A stretch of DNA of 64,000 nt from Thermoplasmata archaeon (GTDB lineage: Archaea; Thermoplasmatota; Thermoplasmata; Methanomassiliicoccales; Methanomethylophilaceae). Both the position numbers and the translations under genes were made by a program. The notes under the pieces are model-generated. The model searched no databases. It saw only the letters and a list, made by a program, of their open reading frames with translations, and was not told where the DNA came from. This document shows, piece after piece, positions 52,765 to 61,515 of this stretch. The stretch covers positions 1-64,000 of the forward strand of contig SUST01000002.1 in NCBI GenBank assembly GCA_015063285.1, given 5' to 3'. Position 1 is the first letter of the stretch, and every line of letters begins with the position of its first letter.

Positions 52765-53349
52765 ATGGCAGACGAGATTGTTACACAGAAAGCCCTCATG
52801 TTCGGAAAGTACGACTCCTCTGAGGTTGTCGTCAACGACGGTGGACTTGCAAAATACATCGATCTGACACCCACCAACGTGCCCCACTCCGGTGGAAAGC
52901 ACGCAAACAGGTGGTTCGGAAAGTCTAAGCTGAGCATCGTCGAGAGGCTCATCAACAACATCATGAGGACCGAGAAGTACACCGGAAAGAAGATGAAAGC
53001 GTACAAGGCGGTCTCTCAGGCCTTCGACATCATCGCTCGCAAGACCAAGAAGAACCCCATCCAGGTTCTCGTAGAGGCCCTTGAGAACGCAGCACCCCGT
53101 GAGGAAGTCACCAGGCTGCAGTTCGGAGGAATCTCCGTCCCCAAGGCAGTGGATGTCTCTCCCCAGAGGAGGCTCGATATCGCTCTCCGTAACCTGAGCA
53201 CAGGTGTCGTCAGCGCATCATCCAAGAACAAGAAGCCTATCTACGAGTGCCTCGCAGACGAGATCATTCTCGCCTCGAAGGGAGACATGACATCGTTCTC
53301 GGTCGCCAAGAAAGAGGAGATCGAGAGGGTCGCTCAGTCCGCTAGGTGA
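52765..53349 (+). CDS. rps7: 30S ribosomal protein uS7
   Basis: A 194-residue archaeal uS7 with typical phrases RWFGKSKLSIVERLINNIM, TGKKMKAYKAVSQAFDII and VSPQRRLDIALRNL. It binds the 3' domain of 16S rRNA. It starts five bases after rps12, and GGTGAG next to the rps12 stop serves as its ribosome site. I prefer this ATG to the GTG three codons earlier. Confidence 0.97.
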   Translation: MADEIVTQKALMFGKYDSSEVVVNDGGLAKYIDLTPTNVPHSGGKHANRWFGKSKLSIVERLINNIMRTEKYTGKKMKAYKAVSQAFDIIARKTKKNPIQVLVEALENAAPREEVTRLQFGGISVPKAVDVSPQRRLDIALRNLSTGVVSASSKNKKPIYECLADEIILASKGDMTSFSVAKKEEIERVAQSAR

Positions 53350-53368
53350 ACTTAAAAGGTGAGTGAAC

Positions 53369-55609
53369 ATGGGACGCAGAGAAGACAACGCGAAGAAGGC
53401 AGTAGAACTGATGAAGGATCAGAAACTCATCAGGAACCTCGGAACGGCAGCTCATATCGACCACGGAAAGACCACCTTCTCCGACAACCTGATCGCAGGA
53501 GCCGGAATGATGTCCTCCGAGACAGCAGGTGAGCAGCGTCTGCTCGATTACGATGAGCAGGAAGCAGCAAGGGGAATCACCATCAACGCAGCATCCGCTG
53601 CAATGGTCGTTCCTTACAAGGAGCCCACAACCGGAGAGATGAAGCACTACCTCGTCAACCTCATCGATACCCCCGGACACGTCGACTTCGGTGGAGACGT
53701 TACCAGGGCAATGAGGGCACTGGATGGAGTTTACATCCTCTGCTGTGCAGTCGAGGGAATCATGCCCCAGACCGAGACCGTTATCAGGCAGGCCATGAAG
53801 GAGCGTGTAAGGCCCATGCTGTTCATCAACAAGGTGGACAGGGCCATCGTCGAGCAGCAGCTGACTCCTCAGATGATGATCGAGAAATTCTCGAAGATCA
53901 TCACACAGTTCAACCAGAAGATCATGGATGTACTGCCCGCACCCCTCAACAAGGAGTGGCAGGTCAGTCTCCAGGACGGAACCGTCGCACTGGGATCCGC
54001 TTACAACAACTGGGCGGTCTCACTCCCCTACCTCAACAGGCCCGAGCTCAAGAAGATCGGAATGAACCTGACAAAGGTATTCGAGTACTGTGCAAAAGAG
54101 GGCGGACAGGCGGAACTCGCCAAGATCATCCCTCTCGCAGACGTCGCACTCGAGATGGCGATCAACCACATCCCCTGCCCCGTCGATGCTCAGAAGGTCC
54201 GTATCCCCACCATCTGGAAGGGAGACCTCAACTCTGAGCTAGGAAAGCAGATGCTGAACTGCGACCCCAACGGAGAGGTCGCACTGATGGTCACCAAGAT
54301 CATCATGGACAAGCAGGCTGGAGAGATCGCAATCGGAAGGCTGTTCTCAGGAACAGTCAAGAAGGGAATGACCCTGTACGTTTCCGGTATGCCCGCACCC
54401 CAGCGTGTCCAGACCGTCGCACTGATGGTCGGAGCCGACAGAACCCCTATCGAAGAGTGTAAGGCCGGTAACATCGTTGCAGTCACTGGACTGAAGGACG
54501 CCATCGCCGGATCCACCGTATCCACCCTGAAGGACATGGAGCCCTTCGAGAAGATGGCCCACTACTCCGAGCCTGTCATCACCAAGGCCATCGAGGCCAA
54601 GAGCATGGCGGACCTGCCCAAGCTGGTCGAGGTTCTGAGGGTCATCGCAAAGGCGGACCCCTCGCTGAGCATTGAAATCAACAACGAGACCGGAGAGCAC
54701 CTTATGTCCGGAATGGGAGAACTGCACCTTGAGATCACCGAGTACAGGATCGTCAACGAACAGGGTGTCGACATCATCTCGTCACCTCCGATCGTCGTTT
54801 ACCAGGAATCCGTCAAGGGACCCAACCCCAACGAGTTCGAGGGTAAGTCACCCAACAAGCACAACAAGTTCTACTTCATCGTGGAGCCCCTCGAGGAGGG
54901 AGTCAAAGAGGCCATCCGCAAGGGAGACATCGACACAGAAGCAAAGATCAAGGACCCCAAGGAATTGGCCAAGATCCTTGTCGACTGCGGAATGGATGTC
55001 GACCAGGCTAAGGGAGTTGTTGCCTTCAAGAACAACAACGTCCTTATCGACTGCACCAAGGGTATCCAGTACCTCCACGAGACAATGGAGCTCGTGAAGC
55101 AGGCCTTTGAAGAGGCCATGATGAGAGGACCTCTCGCAAACGAGAAAGTCGCCGGTTTGAAGGTCAAACTCATGGATGCAAAACTCCACGAGGATACGAT
55201 CCACAGAGGGCCCGCACAGATCATCCCCGCAGTCAGGGACGGTATCTACGGAGCAATGTGCCAGGCAGGAAGGATCCTGCTCGAGCCTATGCAGAAGGTC
55301 TTCATCAGTGTTCCCCCAGACTATATGGGAGGAGCAGTCAACCTGATCAACCAGCGCCGCGGTACCATCCTCGAGATGGGACAGGACGGAGCAGACTCGA
55401 CCGTGACAGCAATCTGTCCTGTCGCCGACATGTTCGGATTCTCATCCGATATCCGTGGAAGCACACAGGGACGTGCGATCTGGTCGATCGAGAACGCTGG
55501 ATTCGAAAAGCTTGTGCCCGACCTACAGAAGAAAGTTGTCACAGAGATCAGGACCCGTAAGGGACTCAACCCCGAACCCTACGACGACAAGTACTACTCA
55601 GGGCTCTAA
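53369..55609 (+). CDS. fusA: translation elongation factor aEF-2
   Basis: A 746-residue GTPase with G1 AHIDHGKTT, G3 DTPGHVDFG, G4 NKVD and C-terminal domains IV-V. The diphthamide loop region (ALHEDTIHRGPAQIIPAVR) holds the conserved histidine that is modified in archaea. It drives ribosomal translocation. AGGTGAG before the ATG; co-transcribed with the ribosomal proteins. Confidence 0.98.
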   Translation: MGRREDNAKKAVELMKDQKLIRNLGTAAHIDHGKTTFSDNLIAGAGMMSSETAGEQRLLDYDEQEAARGITINAASAAMVVPYKEPTTGEMKHYLVNLIDTPGHVDFGGDVTRAMRALDGVYILCCAVEGIMPQTETVIRQAMKERVRPMLFINKVDRAIVEQQLTPQMMIEKFSKIITQFNQKIMDVLPAPLNKEWQVSLQDGTVALGSAYNNWAVSLPYLNRPELKKIGMNLTKVFEYCAKEGGQAELAKIIPLADVALEMAINHIPCPVDAQKVRIPTIWKGDLNSELGKQMLNCDPNGEVALMVTKIIMDKQAGEIAIGRLFSGTVKKGMTLYVSGMPAPQRVQTVALMVGADRTPIEECKAGNIVAVTGLKDAIAGSTVSTLKDMEPFEKMAHYSEPVITKAIEAKSMADLPKLVEVLRVIAKADPSLSIEINNETGEHLMSGMGELHLEITEYRIVNEQGVDIISSPPIVVYQESVKGPNPNEFEGKSPNKHNKFYFIVEPLEEGVKEAIRKGDIDTEAKIKDPKELAKILVDCGMDVDQAKGVVAFKNNNVLIDCTKGIQYLHETMELVKQAFEEAMMRGPLANEKVAGLKVKLMDAKLHEDTIHRGPAQIIPAVRDGIYGAMCQAGRILLEPMQKVFISVPPDYMGGAVNLINQRRGTILEMGQDGADSTVTAICPVADMFGFSSDIRGSTQGRAIWSIENAGFEKLVPDLQKKVVTEIRTRKGLNPEPYDDKYYSGL

Positions 55610-55666
55610 ACCTTTTAATATGAAACTAGTTTACGCATAATATAAGATTCCATTGGAGGAACAAAT

Positions 55667-56932
55667 ATGGCAGAGAAAGAACACATGAATCTGGTCATCA
55701 TCGGACACGTCGACCACGGAAAATCCACCCTCACAGGAAGGATCCTGCTCGAGACCGGTGCAATCGACCCCCACCTTGTGGAGAAGTACAAGAAAGAGGC
55801 AGAAGAGAAGGGAAAGGGATCTTTCTACTTCGCATGGGTCATGGATGGACTCAAGGAAGAGAGGGAGAGAGGAGTTACTATCGATGTTGCTCACAAGAAG
55901 TTCTACACCGACAAGTACTACTTCACCGTCATCGACGCCCCTGGACACCGCGACTTCGTCAAGAACATGATCACTGGAACATCCCAGGCAGATGCAGCAA
56001 TCATCACCTGTTCCGCTATCGAGGGACCCCAGGCTCAGACAAAGGAGCACGTCTTCCTCGCAACCACACTCGGTGTCAGGCAGATCATCGTCGCCATCAA
56101 CAAGATGGATGCAGTCAAGTACGATGAGGCCAAGTACAACGAGGCCAAAGAGGCAATGACCAAGCTGATGAAGATGGTCGGAGTCAAGACCGATGAAGTT
56201 CCCTTCATCCCCGTCTCCGCATACGAGGGAGACAACATCAAAGTTGCATCCCCCAACACCCCCTGGTACAAGGGACCCACACTCATCGCAGCTCTCGACA
56301 ACCTCAAGGTTCCCGAGAAGCACACCGAGAAGCCCCTCAGGCTTCCCGTTCAGGATGTCTACACCATCACCGGTATCGGAACCGTCCCTGTCGGACGTGT
56401 CGAGACTGGTGTCCTGAAGCCCAACATGGATGTCATCTTCAACCCTTCCAACGTCAAGGGTAAGGTCAAGACCATCGAGATGCACCACGAGCAGCTGCCC
56501 CAGGCACTTCCCGGAGACAACGTTGGATTCAACGTCGGTGGAGTCGCAAAGAACGACATCAAGAGGGGAGACGTCGCAGGACCTCTCGACAACCCTCCGT
56601 CTGTTGCTAAGACATTCACAGCACAGATCGTCGTCCTCAACCACCCCTCCGTCATCACAGTCGGATACACCCCTGTATTCCACTGCCACACCACCCAGAC
56701 CGCATGCAGGTTCGTTGAGCTCATCAAGACCATCGACCCCAAGTCTGGACAGGCAAAGCAGGAGCACCCTGACTTCCTGAAGACCGGAGACATCGCAGTC
56801 GTCAAGGTCGAGCCCACAAAGCCCATGGTCGTCGAGACCGCAAAGGACTTCCCGCCACTCGGAAGGTTCGCTATCCGTGACATGGGACAGACTGTCGCTG
56901 CCGGAATGTGCATTGAAGTCCAAAAGGCTTGA
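55667..56932 (+). CDS. tuf: translation elongation factor aEF-1 alpha
   Basis: A 421-residue GTPase with G1 [10 protein letters not shown]3 DAPGHRDF, G4 NKMD and the two beta-barrel domains ending in [14 protein letters not shown]. It delivers aminoacyl-tRNA to the ribosome. GGAGGA lies before the ATG. In amber-decoding archaea it would also carry Pyl-tRNA. Confidence 0.98.
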   Translation: MAEKEHMNLVIIGHVDHGKSTLTGRILLETGAIDPHLVEKYKKEAEEKGKGSFYFAWVMDGLKEERERGVTIDVAHKKFYTDKYYFTVIDAPGHRDFVKNMITGTSQADAAIITCSAIEGPQAQTKEHVFLATTLGVRQIIVAINKMDAVKYDEAKYNEAKEAMTKLMKMVGVKTDEVPFIPVSAYEGDNIKVASPNTPWYKGPTLIAALDNLKVPEKHTEKPLRLPVQDVYTITGIGTVPVGRVETGVLKPNMDVIFNPSNVKGKVKTIEMHHEQLPQALPGDNVGFNVGGVAKNDIKRGDVAGPLDNPPSVAKTFTAQIVVLNHPSVITVGYTPVFHCHTTQTACRFVELIKTIDPKSGQAKQEHPDFLKTGDIAVVKVEPTKPMVVETAKDFPPLGRFAIRDMGQTVAAGMCIEVQKA

Positions 56933-56943
56933 AAGTGATTCCG

Positions 56944-57258
56944 ATGTCACAGCGCGCAAGAATCTCTCTCAGCGGAACCGACCCCGCAAAGGTCGACAGT
57001 GTCTGCGCCCAGATCAAGGGAATCTCCCAGAGGACTGGCGTCGACATCCGTGGACCCGTACCGCTTCCCACAAAGAAGCTGAAGGTTCCCTGCAGGAAAT
57101 CACCTGACGGAGAGGGAAGCGAGACTTGGGATCGCTGGGAGATGCGCATTCACAAGAGGCTCATCGATCTGGACGCCGACGAGCGTGCCCTTAGGCAGCT
57201 CATGAGGATCCAGGTTCCCGATGGAGTCAACATTGAGATTGTGCTTCGCAGTGCTTGA
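56944..57258 (+). CDS. rps10: 30S ribosomal protein uS10
   Basis: A 104-residue uS10 with [16 protein letters not shown], the loop [13 protein letters not shown] and [20 protein letters not shown] segment. It starts 11 bases after aEF-1 alpha, with AAGTGAT before it. Last gene of the cluster, followed by a clear terminator. Confidence 0.96.
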   Translation: MSQRARISLSGTDPAKVDSVCAQIKGISQRTGVDIRGPVPLPTKKLKVPCRKSPDGEGSETWDRWEMRIHKRLIDLDADERALRQLMRIQVPDGVNIEIVLRSA

Positions 57259-57273
57259 ACAATAAACCCTAAA

Positions 57274-57305
57274 GAGGGGGGAAACCCCCTCATTAATTCT
57301 TCTAT
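57274..57305 (+). terminator. terminator of translation cluster
   Basis: GAGGGGG/CCCCCTC hairpin with a GAAA-type loop followed by a T-rich run, 16 bases after the rps10 stop. Confidence 0.8.
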
Positions 57306-57523
57306 TAACATTTTCATTGATGCTTTCTGTCTGAGATCTACTTCCTTAGTTAGCAGTCCGTGAGTCTCGGTTATAGTTCTGAAAAAGAGGATTTTGTAGG
57401 AACAGTTGGTAATATACGCAAAGTCAAAAGTTGAGGAAGGTGGCGGAGACATGCTCCCGCCAATCAATGAGTTTGAGTTTCTAGGAATTGCTAGACTTTC
57501 TGCTCTGATGAATGCTATATGGA

Positions 57524-57820
57524 TCACTGTGATTGCGAGTTGTCGGACGTTTCGTTGCATGCTGCCATTCCGAAGCATCCAACGAAGGCGACCCCAAAAC
57601 CACCGGCGACTGCTAAGCCGGATCCAAATACAAAGGCTCCGCTCCCAGCTATGAGGCCTCCGACTACTCCACCTATTCCGCCGAGGGCGATGAACGCACC
57701 CGCTATGGCTACGCCGACGAAGAACTTCTTCCAGCTCCATCCTCCGTCGAATTCCATTTCAGTTGAAGACATGTCCACATAGTTCGTGGGCATTTTCAAT
57801 CCTTCAGTAGCATATGTCAT
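57524..57820 (-). CDS. double-glycine-leader bacteriocin-like peptide, copy A
   Basis: A 98-residue peptide. Its N-terminal part MPTNYVDMSSTEMEFDGG resembles a double-glycine leader (Leu/Met-Ser-x-x-Glu-Leu/Met ... Gly-Gly). The following WSWKKFF begins a Gly/Ala-rich hydrophobic stretch with several GxxxG spacings, like class II bacteriocins. Two cysteines lie near the polar C-terminus. The neighbouring gene at 57863-58171 shares the leader almost exactly. Peptides of this type are cut and exported by C39-peptidase ABC transporters; none is in the window. A plain membrane protein is the alternative. Confidence 0.6.
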   Translation of the reverse strand: MTYATEGLKMPTNYVDMSSTEMEFDGGWSWKKFFVGVAIAGAFIALGGIGGVVGGLIAGSGAFVFGSGLAVAGGFGVAFVGCFGMAACNETSDNSQSQ

Positions 57821-57862
57821 CCCAGTGCTTCCTTGATCTTTCTGAATTGTGTTTATACAGAC

Positions 57863-58171
57863 TTATTCTGAGGTGAACAAGAAGCCTCCAACGGACCCTA
57901 TCGAAACGGTACTTCCTACGCCTAATATCGCCGCACCGATACCCATTGCGGTACTCGGGCCTGCAAGCGTACATGTGGCCCCTCCCGCCATAACGAATGC
58001 TGCCGCACCTCCGGTTAGGACTATCGCCCCTACCCCTGCTATGACTGCCCCTACGATTGCGGCTGTGAAGAAGGCCTTATTCCAGCTCCATCCTCCGTCG
58101 TATTCCATCTCGGAAGAGCTCATTTCGACGTAGTTCGAGGGCATCCTCATCGTGTAAGTGGCATTGTTCAT
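57863..58171 (-). CDS. double-glycine-leader bacteriocin-like peptide, copy B
   Basis: A 102-residue peptide, paralogue of the next gene. Leader MPSNYVEMSSSEMEYDGG is followed by WSWNKAFF and a long Gly/Ala-rich hydrophobic part (IVGAVIAGVGAIVLTGGAAAFVMAGG) with GxxxG-like spacings. Leaders are far more alike than the mature parts, the usual pattern for bacteriocin paralogues. Both genes read leftwards with 42 bases between them. An inverted repeat GGCGG/CCGCC lies upstream near 58266-58280. Confidence 0.6.
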   Translation of the reverse strand: MNNATYTMRMPSNYVEMSSSEMEYDGGWSWNKAFFTAAIVGAVIAGVGAIVLTGGAAAFVMAGGATCTLAGPSTAMGIGAAILGVGSTVSIGSVGGFLFTSE

Positions 58172-58413
58172 AATTACACCTTCAGGTCTTTCTTATTTCA
58201 ATCATTTTGACTACATAATCAGTTTAAAAGACTATTGCTGGAATCCACGGAAGAGTGGGAAAGGGTGGCGGAGTTACCGCCGGTTTATATGTTCGGGGCC
58301 TTCTGGTTTCTCCTACAGGCCTCTGTGAATCTGGATTGTTTTTCGCTCACATAATCTTCGTTTTAACTCCTACCATAAGGTTTATATTCAATATTCAAAT
58401 AGGGGGGTTTACT

Positions 58414-58486
58414 GGGCAGTTAGATCAGCTGGAAGATCGCCTGCTTTGCAAGCAGGAGGTCGTGGGTTCAAATCCCACACTGTCCA
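58414..58486 (+). tRNA. tRNA-Ala (anticodon UGC)
   Basis: Acceptor GGGCAGT/ACTGTCC with one G-U pair, anticodon stem CCTGC/GCAGG with loop TTTGCAA giving UGC, T-loop TTCAAAT and discriminator A. No CCA is encoded directly (CTT follows). An integrase gene lies just downstream, pointing at its 3' end, so it is the likely target of the second element. Confidence 0.94.
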
Positions 58487-58578
58487 CTTTCTTTGTCCAC
58501 CCAGATCATCAAAATCGACTTTCTGGCTTGTCCACCATTTTTGCGGTTCTGTCCACCTTTTTTCCGTGCCTGTCCACC
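58481..58578 (+). repeat. five TGTCCAC(C) repeats at tRNA-Ala 3' end
   Basis: TGTCCAC, the last bases of the tRNA plus one, recurs at 58481, 58494, 58529, 58550 and 58571; the last four continue with a further C. The last three are spaced exactly 21 bases, two helical turns. Such phased copies beside an attachment site look like integrase arm-binding sites. Confidence 0.6.
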
Positions 58579-58580
58579 AG

Positions 58581-59612
58581 TCACAGTTGGCCCATTGTCC
58601 GCTCGTTGTCGTAACTCCCCTCTCCGGAGGGGGGAAGGGGGTTTTCGGAAGGGGTTTCATCAGAGCCGGAAGACCATGTCCTGCGGGCCTTCTCAATCGC
58701 CATGATGTTCTTCTGCCTGCCGTAGTACTTCTCGGTGGTCCTCGTCGATGCGTGGCCCATGAGAACGCTTACGGAGGTCAGTTCGAGGTTCTGGTCGATG
58801 TATCTCTGCCCGAAGGTCCTGCGGCATTCGCGGAGCTCGAAGCGGATCTGTAGATCCTGCTCGACGATCTCCTTCATCCTGCGCAGCGAGTTACCGCACA
58901 TGAAGCCGTCCTTGCTCTGCTTGGAGTTGGACGGGAACAGGGCCTTGGAGGGGCAGTGGTTGTCGAAGATCCACTTGGTGCGGGCCTCGAGATATCTCTT
59001 GACCACGGGCCTGATCTCCTCGCGGATCGGAACGATGCGCTCCTCCCCATAGGATGCCTCTCCCTTGACATGCACGATGTCGAAGGTCCATGCCCGGGTA
59101 TCGATATCGCTGACCTCAGCCAGACGGATCTCCTTGTTCCTGGTGCCGGTGTCTATGCACAGGAGCACCAATGCGTAAGCCCTTACGCGGTTGAAGTCCG
59201 CGGGATCCACGGTCAGTCCCCTCTGGAGAATCGCCTGGTAGGTCTCGTCGGACATAGAGGACTTGCGCTTGCCGCTCTTATTCTTCGGTCTGAGCTCCGG
59301 GTTGCGATCCAGACACGGCTCCACGACGTAGTTGCCGCAGAACTTGCACAGCTTGTTCAGAGCGTTGATCTCATGCGCCATGTCGGCGGGGCTGTGATGC
59401 TGAGAGTCCTCCCTGAGGATGACCTCGATGTCCTTCTCCGTGAACTGCTTGGGTGAGGATGTCGATATGAGCTTCCTCTCCCTGAGGTCCACGACGAACG
59501 CGTTCATCCTGCGGTATCTCCTCTCGCGGTTCCTGTAGGTCTCGTCGGTGAACGACGTCTTCGCCTTCTGCAGATACTCTTCCGCGAAGTCCTTGAACGG
59601 ATACTTTCCCAT
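58581..59612 (-). CDS. tyrosine recombinase/integrase, element 2
   Basis: About 343 residues. A SAM-like N-terminal domain is followed by a catalytic domain with the first arginine in DTGTRNKEIRL, the HVKGEASYGEER lysine region, the RECRRTFGQRY box, GHASTRTTE and the nucleophile tyrosine in KYYGRQ. Related to the element 1 integrase (same LR.CRRT.GQR and GH.STRTTE phrases) but shorter at the N-terminus. It reads towards tRNA-Ala. AGGAGGC upstream supports this start. Confidence 0.92.
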   Translation of the reverse strand: MGKYPFKDFAEEYLQKAKTSFTDETYRNRERRYRRMNAFVVDLRERKLISTSSPKQFTEKDIEVILREDSQHHSPADMAHEINALNKLCKFCGNYVVEPCLDRNPELRPKNKSGKRKSSMSDETYQAILQRGLTVDPADFNRVRAYALVLLCIDTGTRNKEIRLAEVSDIDTRAWTFDIVHVKGEASYGEERIVPIREEIRPVVKRYLEARTKWIFDNHCPSKALFPSNSKQSKDGFMCGNSLRRMKEIVEQDLQIRFELRECRRTFGQRYIDQNLELTSVSVLMGHASTRTTEKYYGRQKNIMAIEKARRTWSSGSDETPSENPLPPSGEGSYDNERTMGQL

Positions 59613-59716
59613 TCCTATCTTGCCTCCTATTTGTTTCTTCCTTGCGAGGGGTCCGGTATCCTTCACCGTTCCTCTCTATCCCTCGTTATGGCGTTCGTGT
59701 ATTTAATTTTCTCCCA

Positions 59717-59742
59717 ACTTTTGACGGAATACTGTTAAAAGT
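59717..59742. promoter_or_regulatory. inverted repeat between integrase and regulator, element 2
   Basis: ACTTTTGAC and GTTAAAAGT arms (one mismatch) with an 8-base spacer lie in the divergent intergenic region, in the place where element 1 has its palindrome, but with a different sequence. Probably the operator of the adjacent wHTH protein. Confidence 0.4.
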
Positions 59743-59826
59743 AGTTGTAAAATTGTTCAAGTATTGGAGGAATAAACACATATGTTATAGGAAACGATTT
59801 AAAAGATGTAGGTAATAAGGCACATT

Positions 59827-60132
59827 GTGACCGAAATGACCGGAGAGGGACGCATCATCGAGCAGGACACCTTCTTGGATCTCGAGCAGAGGTACGCCAT
59901 GTACTGCCTCCTGATGATCGACGAGTATCCGGGCAGCATCAAATCGGACATCGCGGCGGATACGGATCCTAAGAGGAACACGATCTACTCGCGCATACAA
60001 TATCTAATTACGATGGGCTACGTCAGGTACATGAACGTCAACGGAAAGCCGACGAAGAAGCTGCAGACCACCGCGAAGGGGAAGAAGGTCGCAGAGTGCC
60101 TGAGGACCATCCAGGACGCCATCAGAGAGTGA
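59827..60132 (+). CDS. winged-helix regulator next to integrase, element 2
   Basis: A 101-residue wHTH protein (LEQRYAMYCLLMIDEYPGSIKSDIA ... RNTIYSRIQYLITMGYVRYM, then a wing and helix). It is the positional counterpart of 42138-42458 in element 1, divergent from the integrase in both, and likely controls integration and excision. The start is GTG here, or ATG three codons later. It converges with the amber-containing gene, 11 bases apart. Confidence 0.75.
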   Translation: MTEMTGEGRIIEQDTFLDLEQRYAMYCLLMIDEYPGSIKSDIAADTDPKRNTIYSRIQYLITMGYVRYMNVNGKPTKKLQTTAKGKKVAECLRTIQDAIRE

Positions 60133-60143
60133 ACGTACAGGAA

Positions 60144-60422
60144 TCACTCGTCGTCTTCCGGGTCATCGTACAACGCAGGGCATTCGTCGAAGCACATCTT
60201 TCTGAAGTACAAAGCCTCGGTGCCGTGGATCTCCTTCAGTCTGCCATCCTTCTATATTATCTATTGAAGGCGGCCGAACTCATGATTCTCCGGAAGGAAA
60301 TCGGGATAGAACACATCGGAGCCATCATGTGTGCAGAAGTAGACCATGAAATCGCACCTGAGATCCTTGCAGAGAGCTTGGACGCATTCCGGCACATCCC
60401 TATCCAACAATTCGGTGACCAT
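60144..60422 (-). CDS. hypothetical protein with two in-frame ambers
   Basis: Read leftwards, a frame runs from ATG at 60422 through TAG at 60261-60263 and a second TAG at 60252-60254 to TGA at 60144-60146. The part after the ambers (KDGRLKEIHGTEALYFRKMCFDECPALYDDPEDDE in two stretches) looks like real protein, and its end leaves only 11 bases to the convergent gene. Read through, the product has about 92 residues with several cysteines. No ribosome site is obvious, so the start is unsure; the frame is open upstream to 60521 across the structured leader. Confidence 0.45.
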
Positions 60423-60464
60423 GGATACGAATAGAGATCGATGGATATGAAACAACCCCGTGCT

Positions 60465-60592
60465 TTTTCTTCTCCACCCTTCGCTGATATCGGGCCGCAT
60501 CATCGGGCTTTCCATTTTCAATGTTAAGCTACGTGCATGCGGCCCTCCTTCCGTACCGCTTGGGTTTCGAAGAAAGCCCAGGGTTGAAAGAA
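60465..60592 (+). ncRNA. covarying structured leader of module, copy 2
   Basis: A perfect 9-bp stem (GGGCCGCAT 60492-60500 with ATGCGGCCC 60537-60545) closes a 36-base loop holding CATCGGGCTTTCCA and TAAGCTACGTGC, as in copy 1, where the stem sequence differs but is equally perfect. GGGCTTT in the loop (60505-60511) can pair with AAAGCCC (60573-60579). That same AAAGCCC can pair instead with GGGTTT at 60562-60567, giving two exclusive folds before the first gene's ATG. Confidence 0.6.
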
Positions 60593-60919
60593 ATGTTCAA
60601 AGAGAATGAACACGGAAACCAGATAAACCCCTTAGGAAACGACTTCTCAAACGACTTCAAGATTCTGAAAGGAGAGGCGGAGTTGGACAGGCTCCGCGTC
60701 GAGGACATCGTCGAGATCCTCGATTACGGATGGGACCACTGGGATCTCCAGAGGATGCTGGATGAGAGGGACTACAGAGAGATCGCATTCCTCGCGGCAT
60801 GGATACGCGAATGCGGGAACGGACACCTCGGATTCATGATCGAGGACGATCAGCCCTACGTCTACCCCCTGGACGAGGACGGCAACTACACCGAAGAAGG
60901 CCTTGCGAGGTGTTACTGA
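60593..60919 (+). CDS. first protein of module (108 aa), copy 2
   Basis: Acidic protein with the ending YVYPLDEDGNYTEEGLARCY shared with copy 1 (40285-40605) and the phrase AAWIRECGNG. I start at MFKENEHGN, after the structured leader; a frame open from 60521 would add residues that do not align with copy 1. The stop overlaps the next ATG. Function unknown. Confidence 0.65.
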   Translation: MFKENEHGNQINPLGNDFSNDFKILKGEAELDRLRVEDIVEILDYGWDHWDLQRMLDERDYREIAFLAAWIRECGNGHLGFMIEDDQPYVYPLDEDGNYTEEGLARCY

Positions 60920-61218
60920 TGACCACCAGACAGGAGCAGATCCTGATCCATCTGTACGGACAACTGGGAATCGGGAACACATACGAGATGCCGTATAAGA
61001 CAACTCAGGACGGCATCGCGGAAGCGATCGGGATCTCCAGGAGTCACGTGGCCGTAGAGATCAAGAAGCTGGAGGAGAAGGGATTCGTGTACCACCTCCA
61101 GAGGCATGTGACTGCCAGCCCTAAAAGGGCATACGCACAAAGGATGTGCTACAGGCTGAACGCCCTCGGGATCCTGACCGTAAAGGACATGCTCGCAAGC
61201 AATGAGGGGGTGGCCTGA
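60919..61218 (+). CDS. winged-helix DNA-binding protein of module, copy 2
   Basis: A 99-residue wHTH protein (DGIAEAIGISRSHVAVEIKKL). It differs from 39989-40285 at about six positions, mostly near the C-terminus (ASNEGVA versus ASGEVA). Probably regulates the module. Its end abuts the next gene directly, without the 33-codon frame found in element 1. Confidence 0.85.
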   Translation: MTTRQEQILIHLYGQLGIGNTYEMPYKTTQDGIAEAIGISRSHVAVEIKKLEEKGFVYHLQRHVTASPKRAYAQRMCYRLNALGILTVKDMLASNEGVA

Positions 61219-61515
61219 ATGCAGGACTGGCAGATCGCTGTTCTGAACAGCGAGAACCTCAGGATCGACCAGGACCAGTACACAGGATACAGACTGGTCA
61301 TCAGGAAGACCGACAAAGAACACAGAATGGGAATCCCCGCGATCGTCGCGACCGTGAGGAAGTCGAAAAGGAAGCCGGTCATCATGTGCCCGGACGAACC
61401 CTTCAGAGGGATGTTCGCGGACAGGAAGGAAGTGCTTGACATCCTGATGAGCACACCCGACTACGAGAACTACGCCATGTTCATGGCGGAAGCGAAGATG
61501 AACGGGGTGATCTGA
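61219..61515 (+). CDS. module protein (98 aa), copy 2
   Basis: Almost identical to 39590-39886, with differences only around KTDKEHRMGIP. The same basic middle and acidic C-terminal helix are present. Unknown function. The stop codon overlaps the next start. Confidence 0.75.
   Translation: MQDWQIAVLNSENLRIDQDQYTGYRLVIRKTDKEHRMGIPAIVATVRKSKRKPVIMCPDEPFRGMFADRKEVLDILMSTPDYENYAMFMAEAKMNGVI

Noticed and set aside
55631-56959. 442-residue minus-strand frame
   Set aside because: Exact antisense of aEF-1 alpha; Ser/Leu/Asp/Cys-rich composition is the usual result of reading a biased gene backwards.
60261-60521. Start of the double-amber gene at 60521
   Set aside because: The first 33 codons run through the structured leader that is conserved as RNA in both elements, so a later ATG at 60422 is preferred.
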